From Ligilactobacillus pabuli (GTDB lineage: Bacteria; Bacillota; Bacilli; Lactobacillales; Lactobacillaceae), in NCBI RefSeq assembly GCF_022836475.1, contig NZ_BQXH01000009.1, positions 1-64,000 of the forward strand: a stretch of DNA of 64,000 nucleotides, given 5' to 3'. Positions 1 through 7,550 of this stretch are shown here, piece by piece. The translations under genes and the position numbers were made by a program. Under the pieces are notes generated by a model, which ran no database searches, was not told the DNA's origin, and saw only the letters and a list, made by a program, of their open reading frames with translations. Each line of letters opens with the position of its first letter. The stretch's first letter is position 1.

Positions 1-115
1 TTAAAAAATTGAAACTTTGGGGCTTGTTAAAGTGCGCCAAAAATCAAGTCTTTTCTAGAAAGTTTTTAAAATTTATTTATCACCTTCGCTTGACTTAAAA
101 CCACATGTCTAAAGA

Positions 116-150
116 TCAAGTGCATCTCAGTCACTTGAGAACTGAAATTT
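116..150 (+). terminator. Terminator-like hairpin at the window edge
   Basis: Arms TCAAGTG (116-122) and CACTTGA (132-138) are followed a few bases later by a run of T. It probably ends a gene lying upstream of this window. No open reading frame is seen in 1-190. Confidence 0.45.
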
Positions 151-192
151 TTTTTAAGTTGTTTGTGATTTAATTAAAAATTGAGCAGAAAT

Positions 193-212
193 CCCGTGAC
201 TTTAGTCATGGG
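193..212. repeat. Left-end subterminal hairpin of the IS605-type element
   Basis: CCCGTGAC, a TTTA loop and GTCATGGG form an 8-bp stem with one G-T wobble. In this family the TnpA dimer recognises such hairpins on single-stranded ends. The hairpin at 48191-48210 has the same loop and a similar stem. Confidence 0.7.
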
Positions 213-246
213 ATGAATGCGTCTTTTGAGTGTCGTTAGGATATAC

Positions 247-681
247 CTATTTTTTGGAGTTATAGTGTTGGTTCTCGATGTATTTCTCCACAGTTTCTTG
301 ACTCATATTACCAAGGGTACTCATATAATAACTAGGTGACCATAAGTGACCACCCCAAAATTGGCTTTGCCTGATTTCGGGATGGTTTGCTAAGAATAGT
401 TGAGCGCTTCGCCCTTTGAGAGCTTTGATGGCTGAGGTTGGTGCTTTACTTGGGGGAAAACTAATTAATAAATGAACATGGTCAGGCATGACCTCCATTT
501 TTTCGAGCACAATTTTATTTTTTTCAGCAGTTTGAAGCAAGAGATCTTTCATCTCTTGGACTAAAGCTGGGCTAGTAAATGTTTGATGGCGGTACTTTGT
601 GGTCCAAATCAAATGAAAATGAAAATTATAAACATAACGTTGCGTGTAAATTGCTTCTTCGACCTTGTTTTTCTTTTGCAT
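247..681 (-). CDS. tnpA: IS200/IS605 family Y1 transposase TnpA
   Basis: A single-strand DNA transposase of the Y1 HUH class, about 144 residues, which is the normal family length. The HUH pair is visible in PDHVHLLIS, and the nucleophilic tyrosine lies in the C-terminal segment SPSYYMSTLG, followed by the alpha-D helix. The N-terminal strand carries FHLIWTTKYRH, typical of the family. I chose the ATG at 681 because AAAGG lies about 9 bases upstream; a TTG at 690 directly abuts that site. It should excise and insert the element as single strands using the hairpins at 193 and 2190. No frameshift or truncation is seen. Confidence 0.9.
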   Translation of the reverse strand: MQKKNKVEEAIYTQRYVYNFHFHLIWTTKYRHQTFTSPALVQEMKDLLLQTAEKNKIVLEKMEVMPDHVHLLISFPPSKAPTSAIKALKGRSAQLFLANHPEIRQSQFWGGHLWSPSYYMSTLGNMSQETVEKYIENQHYNSKK

Positions 682-787
682 TGTAAACAACCTTTCTTAT
701 TGCTATCTAGGAGCATAATGCTTGAGATATAGTATGCATTGATATATGATAATAATATCACATGTCAAGGAAGAAGGTGAATACAAG

Positions 788-2044
788 ATGGCAAAATTAA
801 GTATGAAAAAAATGCCATATCATTATGGTATTAAAGTGCGTTGCTATCCTTCTAGTCAGCAAAAGGCAATTATTAAGCGGAACAGTGACGCTAGTCGCTT
901 TGTCTACAATGAATTAGTTGGGATTAATAAAGAACTATTTCAGTTAAAAAAATCCAAGATACCAATTTCACAAATCCAGCAACGGAGCGAACAACTGAAA
1001 CAGCGCCAGAAAACAACCAAGAATATTTGTGAGGAACACTTATTTTTGTATCACCCCAATATTGATAGTTTAGCTTTAGCGAACGCTAAACAAAACTACG
1101 CTAAGGCTTGGAAAGCTTTTCGGAAAGTTCATCGGAGTGGGATACCTGTTTTTCACAAGAAAAGTTATCGTTGGCGGTATCAAACTAACGCACAGTACTC
1201 CGGGAAAATCAGTACTCCTTCTTTGTTGAATGGGTCAGTTAAGTTTCTGGACCGCAATCATGTTAAATTACCGAAAATCGGTCTGATCAAAACTAGTTCT
1301 GTTCGTAGCAAAATCTGGGAGATGCGCGAGAACGTTAGAATTGGTACCGTGACTGTTTCTAAGGATAGTGATGATTGTTTTTATTTGAGCTTCCAGCTAG
1401 CATCTGTCCAACCGTTTATTGGTACCGTGACCTTCACTACCAAAAAACTAGGCGTTGACTTAAATCTCGAAAACTTTTTGACTGACAGTAATGGTGAAGT
1501 TGTGGCTAATCCGCAGTATTATCGCAAAATACTAAAACAACTTAACCGTCAAAAACGGAAACTTTCCCGGCGACAAGTCAGAGCAAAGAAGGAACATCGT
1601 CACTTATGTGATGCTAAAAACTATCAGAAGCAACGATTATTAGTGGCTAAGATGGAAAGTAAAGTGGCTCATCAACGATTGAACTTCGTACATAATTTGA
1701 CAACTGAATTAGTCAAGAACCACGACTTATTAGTTGCTGAAGAATTAAGAAGTAGTAATCTGTTAAAGAATCACGCACTTGCCATGTCCATCAGTGATAC
1801 AGGTTGGCGGATCTTTTTGCAACAAATGCAAACTAAAGCGGAGCTTTACGGTAAGACATTTGTGACTATCAATCCCTGTAATACCACCCAGACTTGTTCA
1901 GCTTGTGGCTTTTTGTTGACTGGTAAACACAAGCTAACTTTGAAGGATCGTGCTTGGCAGTGCCCGCAATGTCATACTCAGCATCGCCGTGATCATAATG
2001 CTGCCAAAAATATTTTGGCGAGAGGAATCGAGTCATTAGCTTAA
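788..2044 (+). CDS. tnpB: RNA-guided endonuclease TnpB
   Basis: A TnpB/OrfB protein of about 418 residues. The RuvC-like triad is intact: D224 in KLGVDLN, E318/E319 in LLVAEELR, and D402 in HRRDHNAAKN. A four-cysteine zinc ribbon (CSAC at 370-373, CPQC at 392-395) sits between the last two motifs. TnpB proteins are guided by an RNA copied from the right end of the element and cut DNA next to a short flanking motif, which favours retention of the element. The ATG at 788 follows AGAAGGTG at good spacing; an in-frame ATG at 746 has no such site. All key residues are present, so activity is plausible. Confidence 0.9.
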   Translation: MAKLSMKKMPYHYGIKVRCYPSSQQKAIIKRNSDASRFVYNELVGINKELFQLKKSKIPISQIQQRSEQLKQRQKTTKNICEEHLFLYHPNIDSLALANAKQNYAKAWKAFRKVHRSGIPVFHKKSYRWRYQTNAQYSGKISTPSLLNGSVKFLDRNHVKLPKIGLIKTSSVRSKIWEMRENVRIGTVTVSKDSDDCFYLSFQLASVQPFIGTVTFTTKKLGVDLNLENFLTDSNGEVVANPQYYRKILKQLNRQKRKLSRRQVRAKKEHRHLCDAKNYQKQRLLVAKMESKVAHQRLNFVHNLTTELVKNHDLLVAEELRSSNLLKNHALAMSISDTGWRIFLQQMQTKAELYGKTFVTINPCNTTQTCSACGFLLTGKHKLTLKDRAWQCPQCHTQHRRDHNAAKNILARGIESLA

Positions 2045-2217
2045 AGCGAGAAAAAGCCCCTTGGCAACTTGGGGGCTGAATGCACTTGGTAATTGGCATG
2101 TTAGACGACTTACTGACTGCGGTCATAAGGAGCGGTGCTGTATCTAGTGAAATTGTAGCAGGTATCCGGTGGATGCTACCGACTACAAGCCACGGGTTTT
2201 AACCCGTGGTAGTTGAC
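1950..2217 (+). ncRNA. Candidate omega-RNA (reRNA) of the first TnpB
   Basis: In this family the guide RNA spans the 3' end of tnpB and the right end, and its guide is the first bases outside the element. Here the segment after the tnpB stop contains several stems and ends in the hairpin at 2190-2209. The predicted guide starts TTAAGACACCGC at 2218. The extent is inferred from the family; the 5' end is not visible in sequence. Confidence 0.55.
2190..2209. repeat. Right-end subterminal hairpin of the IS605-type element
   Basis: CCACGGGT and ACCCGTGG flank a four-base loop in a perfect 8-bp stem. It occupies the right-end position relative to tnpB and would also form the 3' stem of the omega-RNA. 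Confidence 0.7.
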
Positions 2218-2331
2218 TTAAGACACCGCTTATTATCGTAACATATATCCTGAACAGCTGTCTTTTTTTTAGCTAAGAAACCTAAGTTAACAAGCCTTTG
2301 ACAGGCTCAAAAATAAAAATATCTTTTTCGA

Positions 2332-2345
2332 AGAAAACGCTTGCA
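2332..2345 (+). promoter_or_regulatory. cre-like CcpA site over the ncRNA promoter
   Basis: AGAAAACGCTTGCA differs from the cre consensus TGNAANCGNTNNCA only at the first base. It overlaps the -35 hexamer TTGCAT (2341-2346), a position that would give catabolite repression. Confidence 0.5.
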
Positions 2346-2616
2346 TTTTTCCAAAAATAGTGTAGTATAAGAGTTGGAAAGGGGTTTAAATCCCACGGAG
2401 GTATGCCAAAGGTTCAAACGCATACCGTAGGTTTTATGAGATATAGGCTGTTTCCGACACGGTCAGAGGAAACGGTGCGCAGGTGAATGATGGGATTATG
2501 TACTCCTTTCAAATAACCAAGGCCAGCAGGTCATGTTAACGGATCACCGATAATGTAAAATAACAAATTAAAATTTATCGCGGTGATGAAAGGTTAACTT
2601 GGGTTGCTGGTTTTTT
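2341..2616 (+). ncRNA. Orphan structured RNA candidate, about 243 nt, with promoter and terminator
   Basis: The promoter is TTGCAT, 16 bases, TAGTAT (2363-2368), giving a start near 2374. The 5' arm 2374-2395 pairs with 2491-2512 (TTGGAAAGG with CCTTTCAA, AATCCCA with TGGGATT). That helix encloses a perfect 7-bp hairpin (GGTATGC 2400-2406, GCATACC 2420-2426) and a second stem (2448-2455 with 2468-2475). A second domain uses three nested helices: CCAGCA with TGCTGG, GTTAAC with GTTAAC, ATCACCG with CGGTGAT. It ends in TTTTTT at 2611-2616. There is no open reading frame. I do not recognise the SRP, RNase P, tmRNA, T-box or common riboswitch signatures. A 6S-like RNA is possible but unproven. 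Confidence 0.6.
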
Positions 2617-2655
2617 GTGTCTTGTGTTTGGCAGCTAATAAAAAAATAGAAAAAT

Positions 2656-2697
2656 GGTCCTGAACTCTGGTTTATCAAGGGGTTCAGGGCTTTCTTT
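2656..2697 (+). terminator. Second terminator downstream of the ncRNA
   Basis: CCTGAAC (2659-2665) pairs with GTTCAGG (2682-2688), followed by CTTTCTTT. It would stop read-through from the ncRNA or the IS element before the HAD phosphatase gene. Confidence 0.5.
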
Positions 2698-2830
2698 ATG
2701 TCCCAAATTGGTTGTCTAAGCGGCGATTGATTAGTTTTTATGAATTACAAAACATAATTAGTGTTATTGGTTCTTGCGTAAGAAGTACCAATAAGTTATG
2801 ATGAAAGCGTAACCATAAAGGAGGAGCGAC

Positions 2831-3640
2831 ATGACAATTAAATTAGTTGCGATTGATATTGATGATACTTTACTTAGCTCACAGAAAAAAATCTTGCCAG
2901 CTACTAAGGCAGCTTTACAACGTGCTTTAGAGGCAGGGGTTAAGATCGTTTTGTGTTCTGGCCGGCCTTTACCTGGGGTTAAACCATTTTTAAACGAAAT
3001 CGGGATCAGTGGTGATGAACAATATGTAATCACTTATAACGGCAGTGTGATCGAATCAGTCACTGGACAGGTGATTGCTGAGACAGGCTTAACGAATCAG
3101 GTTTACCGCCAAATGGATACTTATTCCAAAGAAATTGGGTTGCAATACAATGTCTTGGACCGGAATGGTGAAATCTATACTAGTAACCATGACGTGAACC
3201 GGATCACTGTTGTTCAAGCCTGGGAAAATAGTGCAGGTTTGCTAATTCGGACACCGGATGAACTGCCAGCTGACTTTACTGCGATCAAAGGAGTTTTTGT
3301 AGGTGAAACTGCAGAATTCGACCAGCAGGAAGCTGCAGTTCGCGAGGCTTTCGGAGCTAATAATTATGTCGTTCGCGCGGCGGATAACTTTTTAGAGGTC
3401 ATGGCGCCGGGAGTTGATAAGGGTGCAGGTTTGAAAAAATTAGCTGAAGCATTGAATTTATCCGCGAGTGAGATCCTAGCGATTGGTGACGAAAAAAATG
3501 ATATTCCAATGTTTGATTTTGCGGGACAAGCTGCAGCGATGGGAAATGCCGCTCCACTAGCTAAAGAACATGCCACTTATCAAACAGCTTCAAATGATGA
3601 AGATGGAATTGCCCAAGCATTAGAAGAACTAGTTTTCTAA
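2831..3640 (+). CDS. Cof-type HAD-IIB sugar-phosphate phosphatase
   Basis: A 269-residue member of the Cof/YidA branch of the HAD superfamily. Motif I is AIDIDDTLL, with the nucleophile D9 and acid/base D11. Motif II lies in VLCSGRPL. A C2-type cap follows, and motif IV is GDEKNDIPMFD near residue 217, with the Mg-binding aspartates. Family members remove phosphate from sugar phosphates and similar metabolites in the cytoplasm; the specific substrate cannot be read from the sequence. The ATG follows AAAGGAGGAG at ideal spacing. It stands alone, with a repeat cluster immediately downstream. Confidence 0.88.
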   Translation: MTIKLVAIDIDDTLLSSQKKILPATKAALQRALEAGVKIVLCSGRPLPGVKPFLNEIGISGDEQYVITYNGSVIESVTGQVIAETGLTNQVYRQMDTYSKEIGLQYNVLDRNGEIYTSNHDVNRITVVQAWENSAGLLIRTPDELPADFTAIKGVFVGETAEFDQQEAAVREAFGANNYVVRAADNFLEVMAPGVDKGAGLKKLAEALNLSASEILAIGDEKNDIPMFDFAGQAAAMGNAAPLAKEHATYQTASNDEDGIAQALEELVF

Positions 3641-3701
3641 GTTGAGAAAGTAGCACTGACCTGACTTTTAGCGTAAAATAAACGGTAATTAGTGATTATA
3701 G

Positions 3702-3819
3702 GTGAGCTGCGCAAACCAGGACTTTCCGCCTATTCAACCCCAATCTTCAATGCCAAGAGCGCATTAAAGACCGAGGTCTGATAGTGCTCGAGTTTTCCCA
3801 GTTTGCTCCGCTCTGTGAT
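3702..3819 (+). repeat. Long palindromic repeat, copy A1
   Basis: One copy of the dispersed palindromic family (canonical orientation defined here: begins AGTCGAGCTC, ends CCGCTCTGTGATT). The outer arms here are GCAAAC and GTTTGC, replacing the GTGAAAC and GTTTCAC of other copies, so pairing is kept. The centre keeps AATGCC and GCATT. It starts 61 bases after the phosphatase stop codon. Confidence 0.7.
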
Positions 3820-3822
3820 AAT

Positions 3823-3943
3823 AGTCGAGCTTCAAAACTCAGAAGATTCCGCTTAAAAAGCAAGGACCTTCAATGCCAAGTGCGCATTAAATGTCCCTGC
3901 CCCTTAATGCTCGTCTTCTAAGCGAGTTTTTGCGCTCTGTGAT
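3823..3943 (+). repeat. Long palindromic repeat, copy A2
   Basis: Head-to-tail with A1. The outer arms are AAAACTC-AGAAGA and TCTTCT-AAGC-GAGTTTT, again different from other copies but complementary. The centre is AATGCC...GCATT. Its end lies 20 bases before the coaE start codon, so it may be transcribed in the coaE leader. Confidence 0.7.
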
Positions 3944-3963
3944 AAAAAGTGAGGGGTTTAGAC

Positions 3964-4560
3964 ATGACTTATGTTTTGGGTTTAACCGGTGGAATTGCCA
4001 GTGGGAAGAGTACCGTTAGTAACTATCTGTACGAACAAGGAGCTGTAATCGTTGATGCTGACGTCGTGGCACGCCAGGTAGTTGAACCAGGGACTGCTGG
4101 TTTAAAGCAATTGGCGGACAAATTTGGTACAGAAATTATCGTTGAAGATGGTAGTTTGGATCGTGGCGCTTTAGGACAAATTATTTTCAATGACCAAGAA
4201 AAAAGAGCGCTGGTCAATGATATTTTGCACCCATTGATCAAAGAGGAAATGTTAGCGCAGGTTCGTGCTGCTGAGCAGAAAGATGTCACTTTAGTGATCT
4301 TGGATATTCCGCTCTTATTTGAAAGCCATTGCGAACGGTTCTGCGACTCTGTGTTAGTTGTTGAAATCGATCCGCAAGTTCAATTAGAACGTTTAATGAG
4401 TCGCAATAATTTGACTGAGGCAGAGGCACAAGCCCGAGTGGATAGTCAAATGGACCCAGCGACCCGCCACCGGTTAGCGGACTTTGTGGTGGATAATAAC
4501 CATGAACCCGCAGAGACCTTTAAACAGGTCGATCAGATCTTAGAAGAAATTTTGAAATAA
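3964..4560 (+). CDS. coaE: Dephospho-CoA kinase
   Basis: Catalyses the last step of coenzyme A synthesis, ATP-dependent phosphorylation of dephospho-CoA. The P-loop GGIASGKST is at residues 9-17, followed by the conserved DAD segment (IVDADVVARQV) and LDIPLLFE further on. At 198 residues it matches the family length. The ATG at 3964 follows GAGGGG by 7-8 bases and opens with MTYVLGLTGG; an in-frame GTG at 3949 lies on the ribosome binding site. It is monocistronic here and ends at a bidirectional terminator shared with bioY. Confidence 0.95.
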   Translation: MTYVLGLTGGIASGKSTVSNYLYEQGAVIVDADVVARQVVEPGTAGLKQLADKFGTEIIVEDGSLDRGALGQIIFNDQEKRALVNDILHPLIKEEMLAQVRAAEQKDVTLVILDIPLLFESHCERFCDSVLVVEIDPQVQLERLMSRNNLTEAEAQARVDSQMDPATRHRLADFVVDNNHEPAETFKQVDQILEEILK

Positions 4561-4570
4561 GCAACTGTAA

Positions 4571-4606
4571 AAAGTCCAGTCAAAAAATCGACTGGACTTT
4601 TTTGTT
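4571..4606. terminator. Bidirectional terminator between coaE and bioY
   Basis: AAAGTCCAGTC (4571-4581) pairs perfectly with GACTGGACTTT (4590-4600), with T runs on both strands. It fits the convergent genes on either side. Confidence 0.85.
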
Positions 4607-4613
4607 GTGCGAA

Positions 4614-4629
4614 TGTTTCACGTGAAACA
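4614..4629. promoter_or_regulatory. parS centromere site (ParB/Spo0J box)
   Basis: TGTTTCACGTGAAACA is an exact match to the Firmicutes parS consensus TGTTNCACGTGAAACA. It is a perfect 16-bp palindrome between convergent genes. ParB/Spo0J loads at such sites to organise the origin region. An identical site lies at 37296-37311. Confidence 0.9.
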
Positions 4630-4638
4630 TTGTGGCGC

Positions 4639-5187
4639 TTAATTTGACGTTTTACGGAACAAGCTGTGGGCTTGCAAACTTTTAGCCATAGTAAAGGCTA
4701 GGATGACTTTGAGTGTGTCACCAGGTATAAAAACAAGATTGGATAAAAGAGCGGGAACCAATGGCATGTTGCTTTGGATGGTTAACCATAAACTCCCAAT
4801 TAAATCGACACACAACACACCGGCTAACCAGCAAATTAATAATTGCAGTGCAGGACGTGGTTGTTTTTTAAGTAGGGTTAGGCCGAGATGAATTAATAGC
4901 GGTGTTAACAACCAGCCTAATAAGTAGCCGCCTGTGGGACCAATTAAGACGGGTAGTCCACCACGTCCACCAGATAAAACAGGTAAACCAACAGCGGCTA
5001 AAAGTAGTAATAATAAAACAGACAGTGTACCGCGTTTGGGTCCTAAAAGTAAGCCGGCTAAGAGTACACCAGTATTTTGTAGGACGATCGGGACGGGAAT
5101 AAATCCGAGTGGGATTCCGGGAATGACGCCTAAAATTAATAAAACTGCAGTCATCAATGCTACTGTGGTTAAATCTTTGGTTTTCAA
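4639..5187 (-). CDS. bioY: Biotin transporter BioY (ECF substrate-binding S component)
   Basis: A 182-residue, six-helix membrane protein. The BioY signature GGRGGLPVLIGPTGGYLLGW is clear around residues 74-93, and the C-terminal PGDTLK motif is present. BioY proteins capture biotin and work with the shared ECF energising module (EcfA, EcfA', EcfT), which is not in this window. The start follows AGGAGGATTA at good spacing. An inverted repeat directly upstream (5202-5237) is a likely biotin-responsive operator. The gene stands alone and converges on coaE. Confidence 0.93.
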   Translation of the reverse strand: MKTKDLTTVALMTAVLLILGVIPGIPLGFIPVPIVLQNTGVLLAGLLLGPKRGTLSVLLLLLLAAVGLPVLSGGRGGLPVLIGPTGGYLLGWLLTPLLIHLGLTLLKKQPRPALQLLICWLAGVLCVDLIGSLWLTIQSNMPLVPALLSNLVFIPGDTLKVILAFTMAKSLQAHSLFRKTSN

Positions 5188-5201
5188 AAGTAATCCTCCT
5201 T

Positions 5202-5237
5202 TTACGTCAACTTTTTTTCTTAATAAGGTTAACGTAA
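5202..5237 (-). promoter_or_regulatory. Dyad operator upstream of bioY (BirA-type candidate)
   Basis: TTACGTCAAC (5202-5211) and GTTAACGTAA (5228-5237) are inverted half-sites with one mismatch, separated by 16 bases. The 3' half includes the GTTAAC core and spacing known for bifunctional BirA operators of Firmicutes. That BirA binds is inferred from position and spacing. Confidence 0.5.
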
Positions 5238-5417
5238 TAAAAATAACATAGAGTTAGTAACAAGACAAGCAAAAGTTTTTTGGAAAAAAGACTGTGAAAT
5301 TTAGAAACGAGAGCGATGGTAACGGGACTTAGTGATAATCTTTGTGAATAAAATTATAAACAACTTGATTTAAGTCAAATAAGCCTTGCTATTTTTGGCG
5401 AATTTGTGAATAATTGT

Positions 5418-5438
5418 AATTGAAAACGATTCTCAATT
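5418..5438 (+). promoter_or_regulatory. Fur box upstream of the siderophore uptake operon
   Basis: The core TGAAAACGATTCTCA (5421-5435) is a 7-1-7 inverted repeat, extended by AAT on the left and ATT on the right. It matches the Fur type of site and lies 53 bases before the first gene. Iron repression of the operon is expected. Confidence 0.7.
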
Positions 5439-5490
5439 AAGAATTATGGGTTGGCGTTTCTAAACTGAGTAAACTAAGGTGGTTACCGTA

Positions 5491-6531
5491 ATGACAAGAC
5501 TTAACAAGATTAATTCAGTATTTCTACTATTATTATGTACACTTTTTTTAGTGGGTGGTTGCCAAAGTAATCAGGCGAAGCAAACCCAGCAAAATGTTAG
5601 TGAAAAAAATAACGAAAGCCAGTATCCAATTAAAATCAAAAACAAATTTGGCACAACAGTTATCAAACAGAAACCACAACGAATAGTGACGATTCAGTGG
5701 GGAAACCAGGACATCCCACTGGCTTTAGGAGTGGAGCCGGTTGGCTTTTCGGCGGCAAACTTTGGGGTGAAAGATGAAAGCGGTTTGTTGCCGTGGACTA
5801 AAAAACAACTCCAAAAAATTGGCGCTAAGAAGCCCAATGTTTTTCGTGATACTGATGGCTTAGATTTTGAAGCAATTGCAGATGCCAGACCAGATGTGAT
5901 TTTAGCCGCATATTCCGGCATTACCAAAGAAGAATATCAAAAGCTAAGCAAGATTGCACCTGTTGTTGCTTATCCCAAGTCAGCATGGACAACTTCGTGG
6001 AAACAACAAGTCCGCTTAAATGCAAAAGGGATGGGAAAAGCAAAGCAGGGAGAACGGTTAATTACCAAAACTCAGCAAAAGATTACCCAGGCAGTCAAAA
6101 AATATCCGCAGTTAAAAAATAAAACGGTAACTTGGGTCAATTTTTCTGCGCAAGATTTATCAAAATTCCAGATTTATACTCCTGCAGATCCTAGACCAGC
6201 ATTATTAAGAGAGTTTGGCTTGCAATATCCGCAAAGTTTGACCAAAGAAATTAAAAAGCAAGATGCTTATTCCAAGGATTTCAGTGCTGAACGAGCAGAT
6301 GTCTTAAACCAAACTGACATTATTGTTGGCTATGGTGATCAGAAGCTTTACGCAGCTTTAAAGAAGGATCCTGTGTTAGGAAAAATTCCTGCGATCAAGC
6401 GGGGATCTGTGGCATTTATTGATAGTGATTCGCCAATTGTCGCTGCCGGAACACCAACCCCATTATCAATTGACTACACCTTAACTGAATACTTGTCATT
6501 GCTAGGAAAAGCTGCTGGTAAAGTTCAATGA
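5491..6531 (+). CDS. Iron-siderophore ABC transporter substrate-binding lipoprotein
   Basis: A FecB/FhuD-type binding protein of about 346 residues. The signal peptide ends in the lipobox LVGGC (C24). The mature part begins with the family hallmark of a beta-strand and RIVTIQWGNQDIPLALG and ends with a conserved proline-rich TPLSIDYTL segment. It should capture a ferric siderophore or heme-like ligand outside the membrane and deliver it to the two permeases encoded next. The ATG at 5491 follows AAGGTGG by 8 bases; the upstream in-frame GTG at 5479 lies in that site. It is the first gene of a tightly packed operon behind the Fur box. Confidence 0.9.
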   Translation: MTRLNKINSVFLLLLCTLFLVGGCQSNQAKQTQQNVSEKNNESQYPIKIKNKFGTTVIKQKPQRIVTIQWGNQDIPLALGVEPVGFSAANFGVKDESGLLPWTKKQLQKIGAKKPNVFRDTDGLDFEAIADARPDVILAAYSGITKEEYQKLSKIAPVVAYPKSAWTTSWKQQVRLNAKGMGKAKQGERLITKTQQKITQAVKKYPQLKNKTVTWVNFSAQDLSKFQIYTPADPRPALLREFGLQYPQSLTKEIKKQDAYSKDFSAERADVLNQTDIIVGYGDQKLYAALKKDPVLGKIPAIKRGSVAFIDSDSPIVAAGTPTPLSIDYTLTEYLSLLGKAAGKVQ

Positions 6532-7550
6532 AAATTAGCAGTTACTTAAAAACACGGTGGCAGTTACAGTCTGGGGTAGTGTTTTTATTAGTAATTCTAT
6601 TGTTATTGGCTTGTTTAGCCTCAGTTTTTTGGGGAGTTAAGGATATTTCTGGTCACAAAATTTTGACCCTGCTATTGTTTCACCACAATGAGCAGTCACT
6701 GCTTAGCAGTATCGTTGATAAGCGGATCGTCCGCATGGCTTTTGGCTTGTTATGTGGGGCAGCGCTAGGAGTAGCTGGAGTTTTAATGCAGTCTGTGACG
6801 CGAAATCCGTTAGCTGATCCGAGTATTTTAGGGATCAATACGGGGGCATCCTTTTTTGTGGTTTGCGGGATTGCTTTTTTCAAAATCTCAACTGCTGGAC
6901 AATACGTTATCGTAGCGTTTATTGGGGCATTAGTGGCGGCTGGGTTAGTCTTTGGCATTGTGGCTTTAGGCAAACGACTAGATGCTTTGACCCTGCTGTT
7001 AGCGGGAACGGGTGTCAGCATGATGTTTTCGTCGTTGGTCACGATCGTGATTTTAGTCAAACAAGAAGCGATGGACCAGTTTCGTTTTTGGCAAGTCGGC
7101 AGTTTGGGTTCGGCGAGTGTCATGGGGATCAAGGTCTTTGTGCCGTTATTTCTCTTGAGCTTGATCCTAGCTGTGGCTTGCGCTCCGGGTTTAGATGCTT
7201 TGATGCTGGGGAGTGAAGTCGCTCAAAGTTTGGGAGTCAATGCGGTTTTGATTAGTCTCACTGCTTGTTTGGCAGGAATCGCTTTATGTGCAACGGCGAC
7301 CGCTCTGGCAGGACCAATTGCTTTCATCGGGTTACTAGCGACGCATTTTACTCGACTGATCTTTGGTTCAGAGGTCAAAAAGGTTTTACCATTGTCCGCC
7401 TTGGTGGGTGCCTTGTTTTTGACAAGTGCTGATGTGATCGGCCGCTTAGTCAGCGATACTGCTGAAATTAGTGTCGGTATTATTACCGCCTTGGTCGGAG
7501 CACCAGTTTTGATTTTCTTAGCTCGGAGAATGAAGGTGCGTGCCTTATGA
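6528..7550 (+). CDS. Iron-siderophore ABC transporter permease (FecCD family), first subunit
   Basis: A 340-residue FecCD/BtuC-type permease with about nine to ten membrane helices. Family marks include GVLMQSVTRNPLADPSILGIN near residues 83-102 and GPIAFIGLLATHFTRL in the ATPase-coupling loop near residues 262-277. It overlaps the binding-protein stop codon by four bases (ATGA), so translation is coupled. It should form a heterodimer with the next gene product to make the import channel. Confidence 0.92.
   Translation: MKISSYLKTRWQLQSGVVFLLVILLLLACLASVFWGVKDISGHKILTLLLFHHNEQSLLSSIVDKRIVRMAFGLLCGAALGVAGVLMQSVTRNPLADPSILGINTGASFFVVCGIAFFKISTAGQYVIVAFIGALVAAGLVFGIVALGKRLDALTLLLAGTGVSMMFSSLVTIVILVKQEAMDQFRFWQVGSLGSASVMGIKVFVPLFLLSLILAVACAPGLDALMLGSEVAQSLGVNAVLISLTACLAGIALCATATALAGPIAFIGLLATHFTRLIFGSEVKKVLPLSALVGALFLTSADVIGRLVSDTAEISVGIITALVGAPVLIFLARRMKVRAL

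Larger units (their letters stand above)
178..2217. mobile_element. IS605-type insertion sequence (IS200/IS605 family)
   Basis: A Y1 transposase gene (minus strand) and a tnpB gene (plus strand) diverge from a common promoter region near 700-780. They are framed by subterminal hairpins at 193-212 (left) and 2190-2209 (right). The family has no terminal inverted repeats and makes no target duplication, so ends must be judged from the hairpins. The right boundary is placed after TTGAC at 2213-2217 by analogy with the second element in this window. The left boundary is uncertain by several bases. Both proteins look full length, so the element may be autonomous. Confidence 0.85.

Noticed and set aside
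1869-2126. 85-codon minus-strand frame at the end of the first tnpB
   Set aside because: It overlaps the conserved zinc-ribbon codons and the omega-RNA region of tnpB and has no start signal.
178-2217. IS605 TnpA as the mobiliser of the palindromic repeats (REP/RAYT-like)
   Set aside because: The IS end hairpins (about 20 nt, TTTA loop) share no sequence with the 120-bp palindromes. The link is possible but unsupported here, so I left it open and did not claim it.
4703-5251. Several plus-strand frames over bioY
   Set aside because: bioY on the minus strand has the family motifs, a ribosome binding site and an operator; the plus frames have none.
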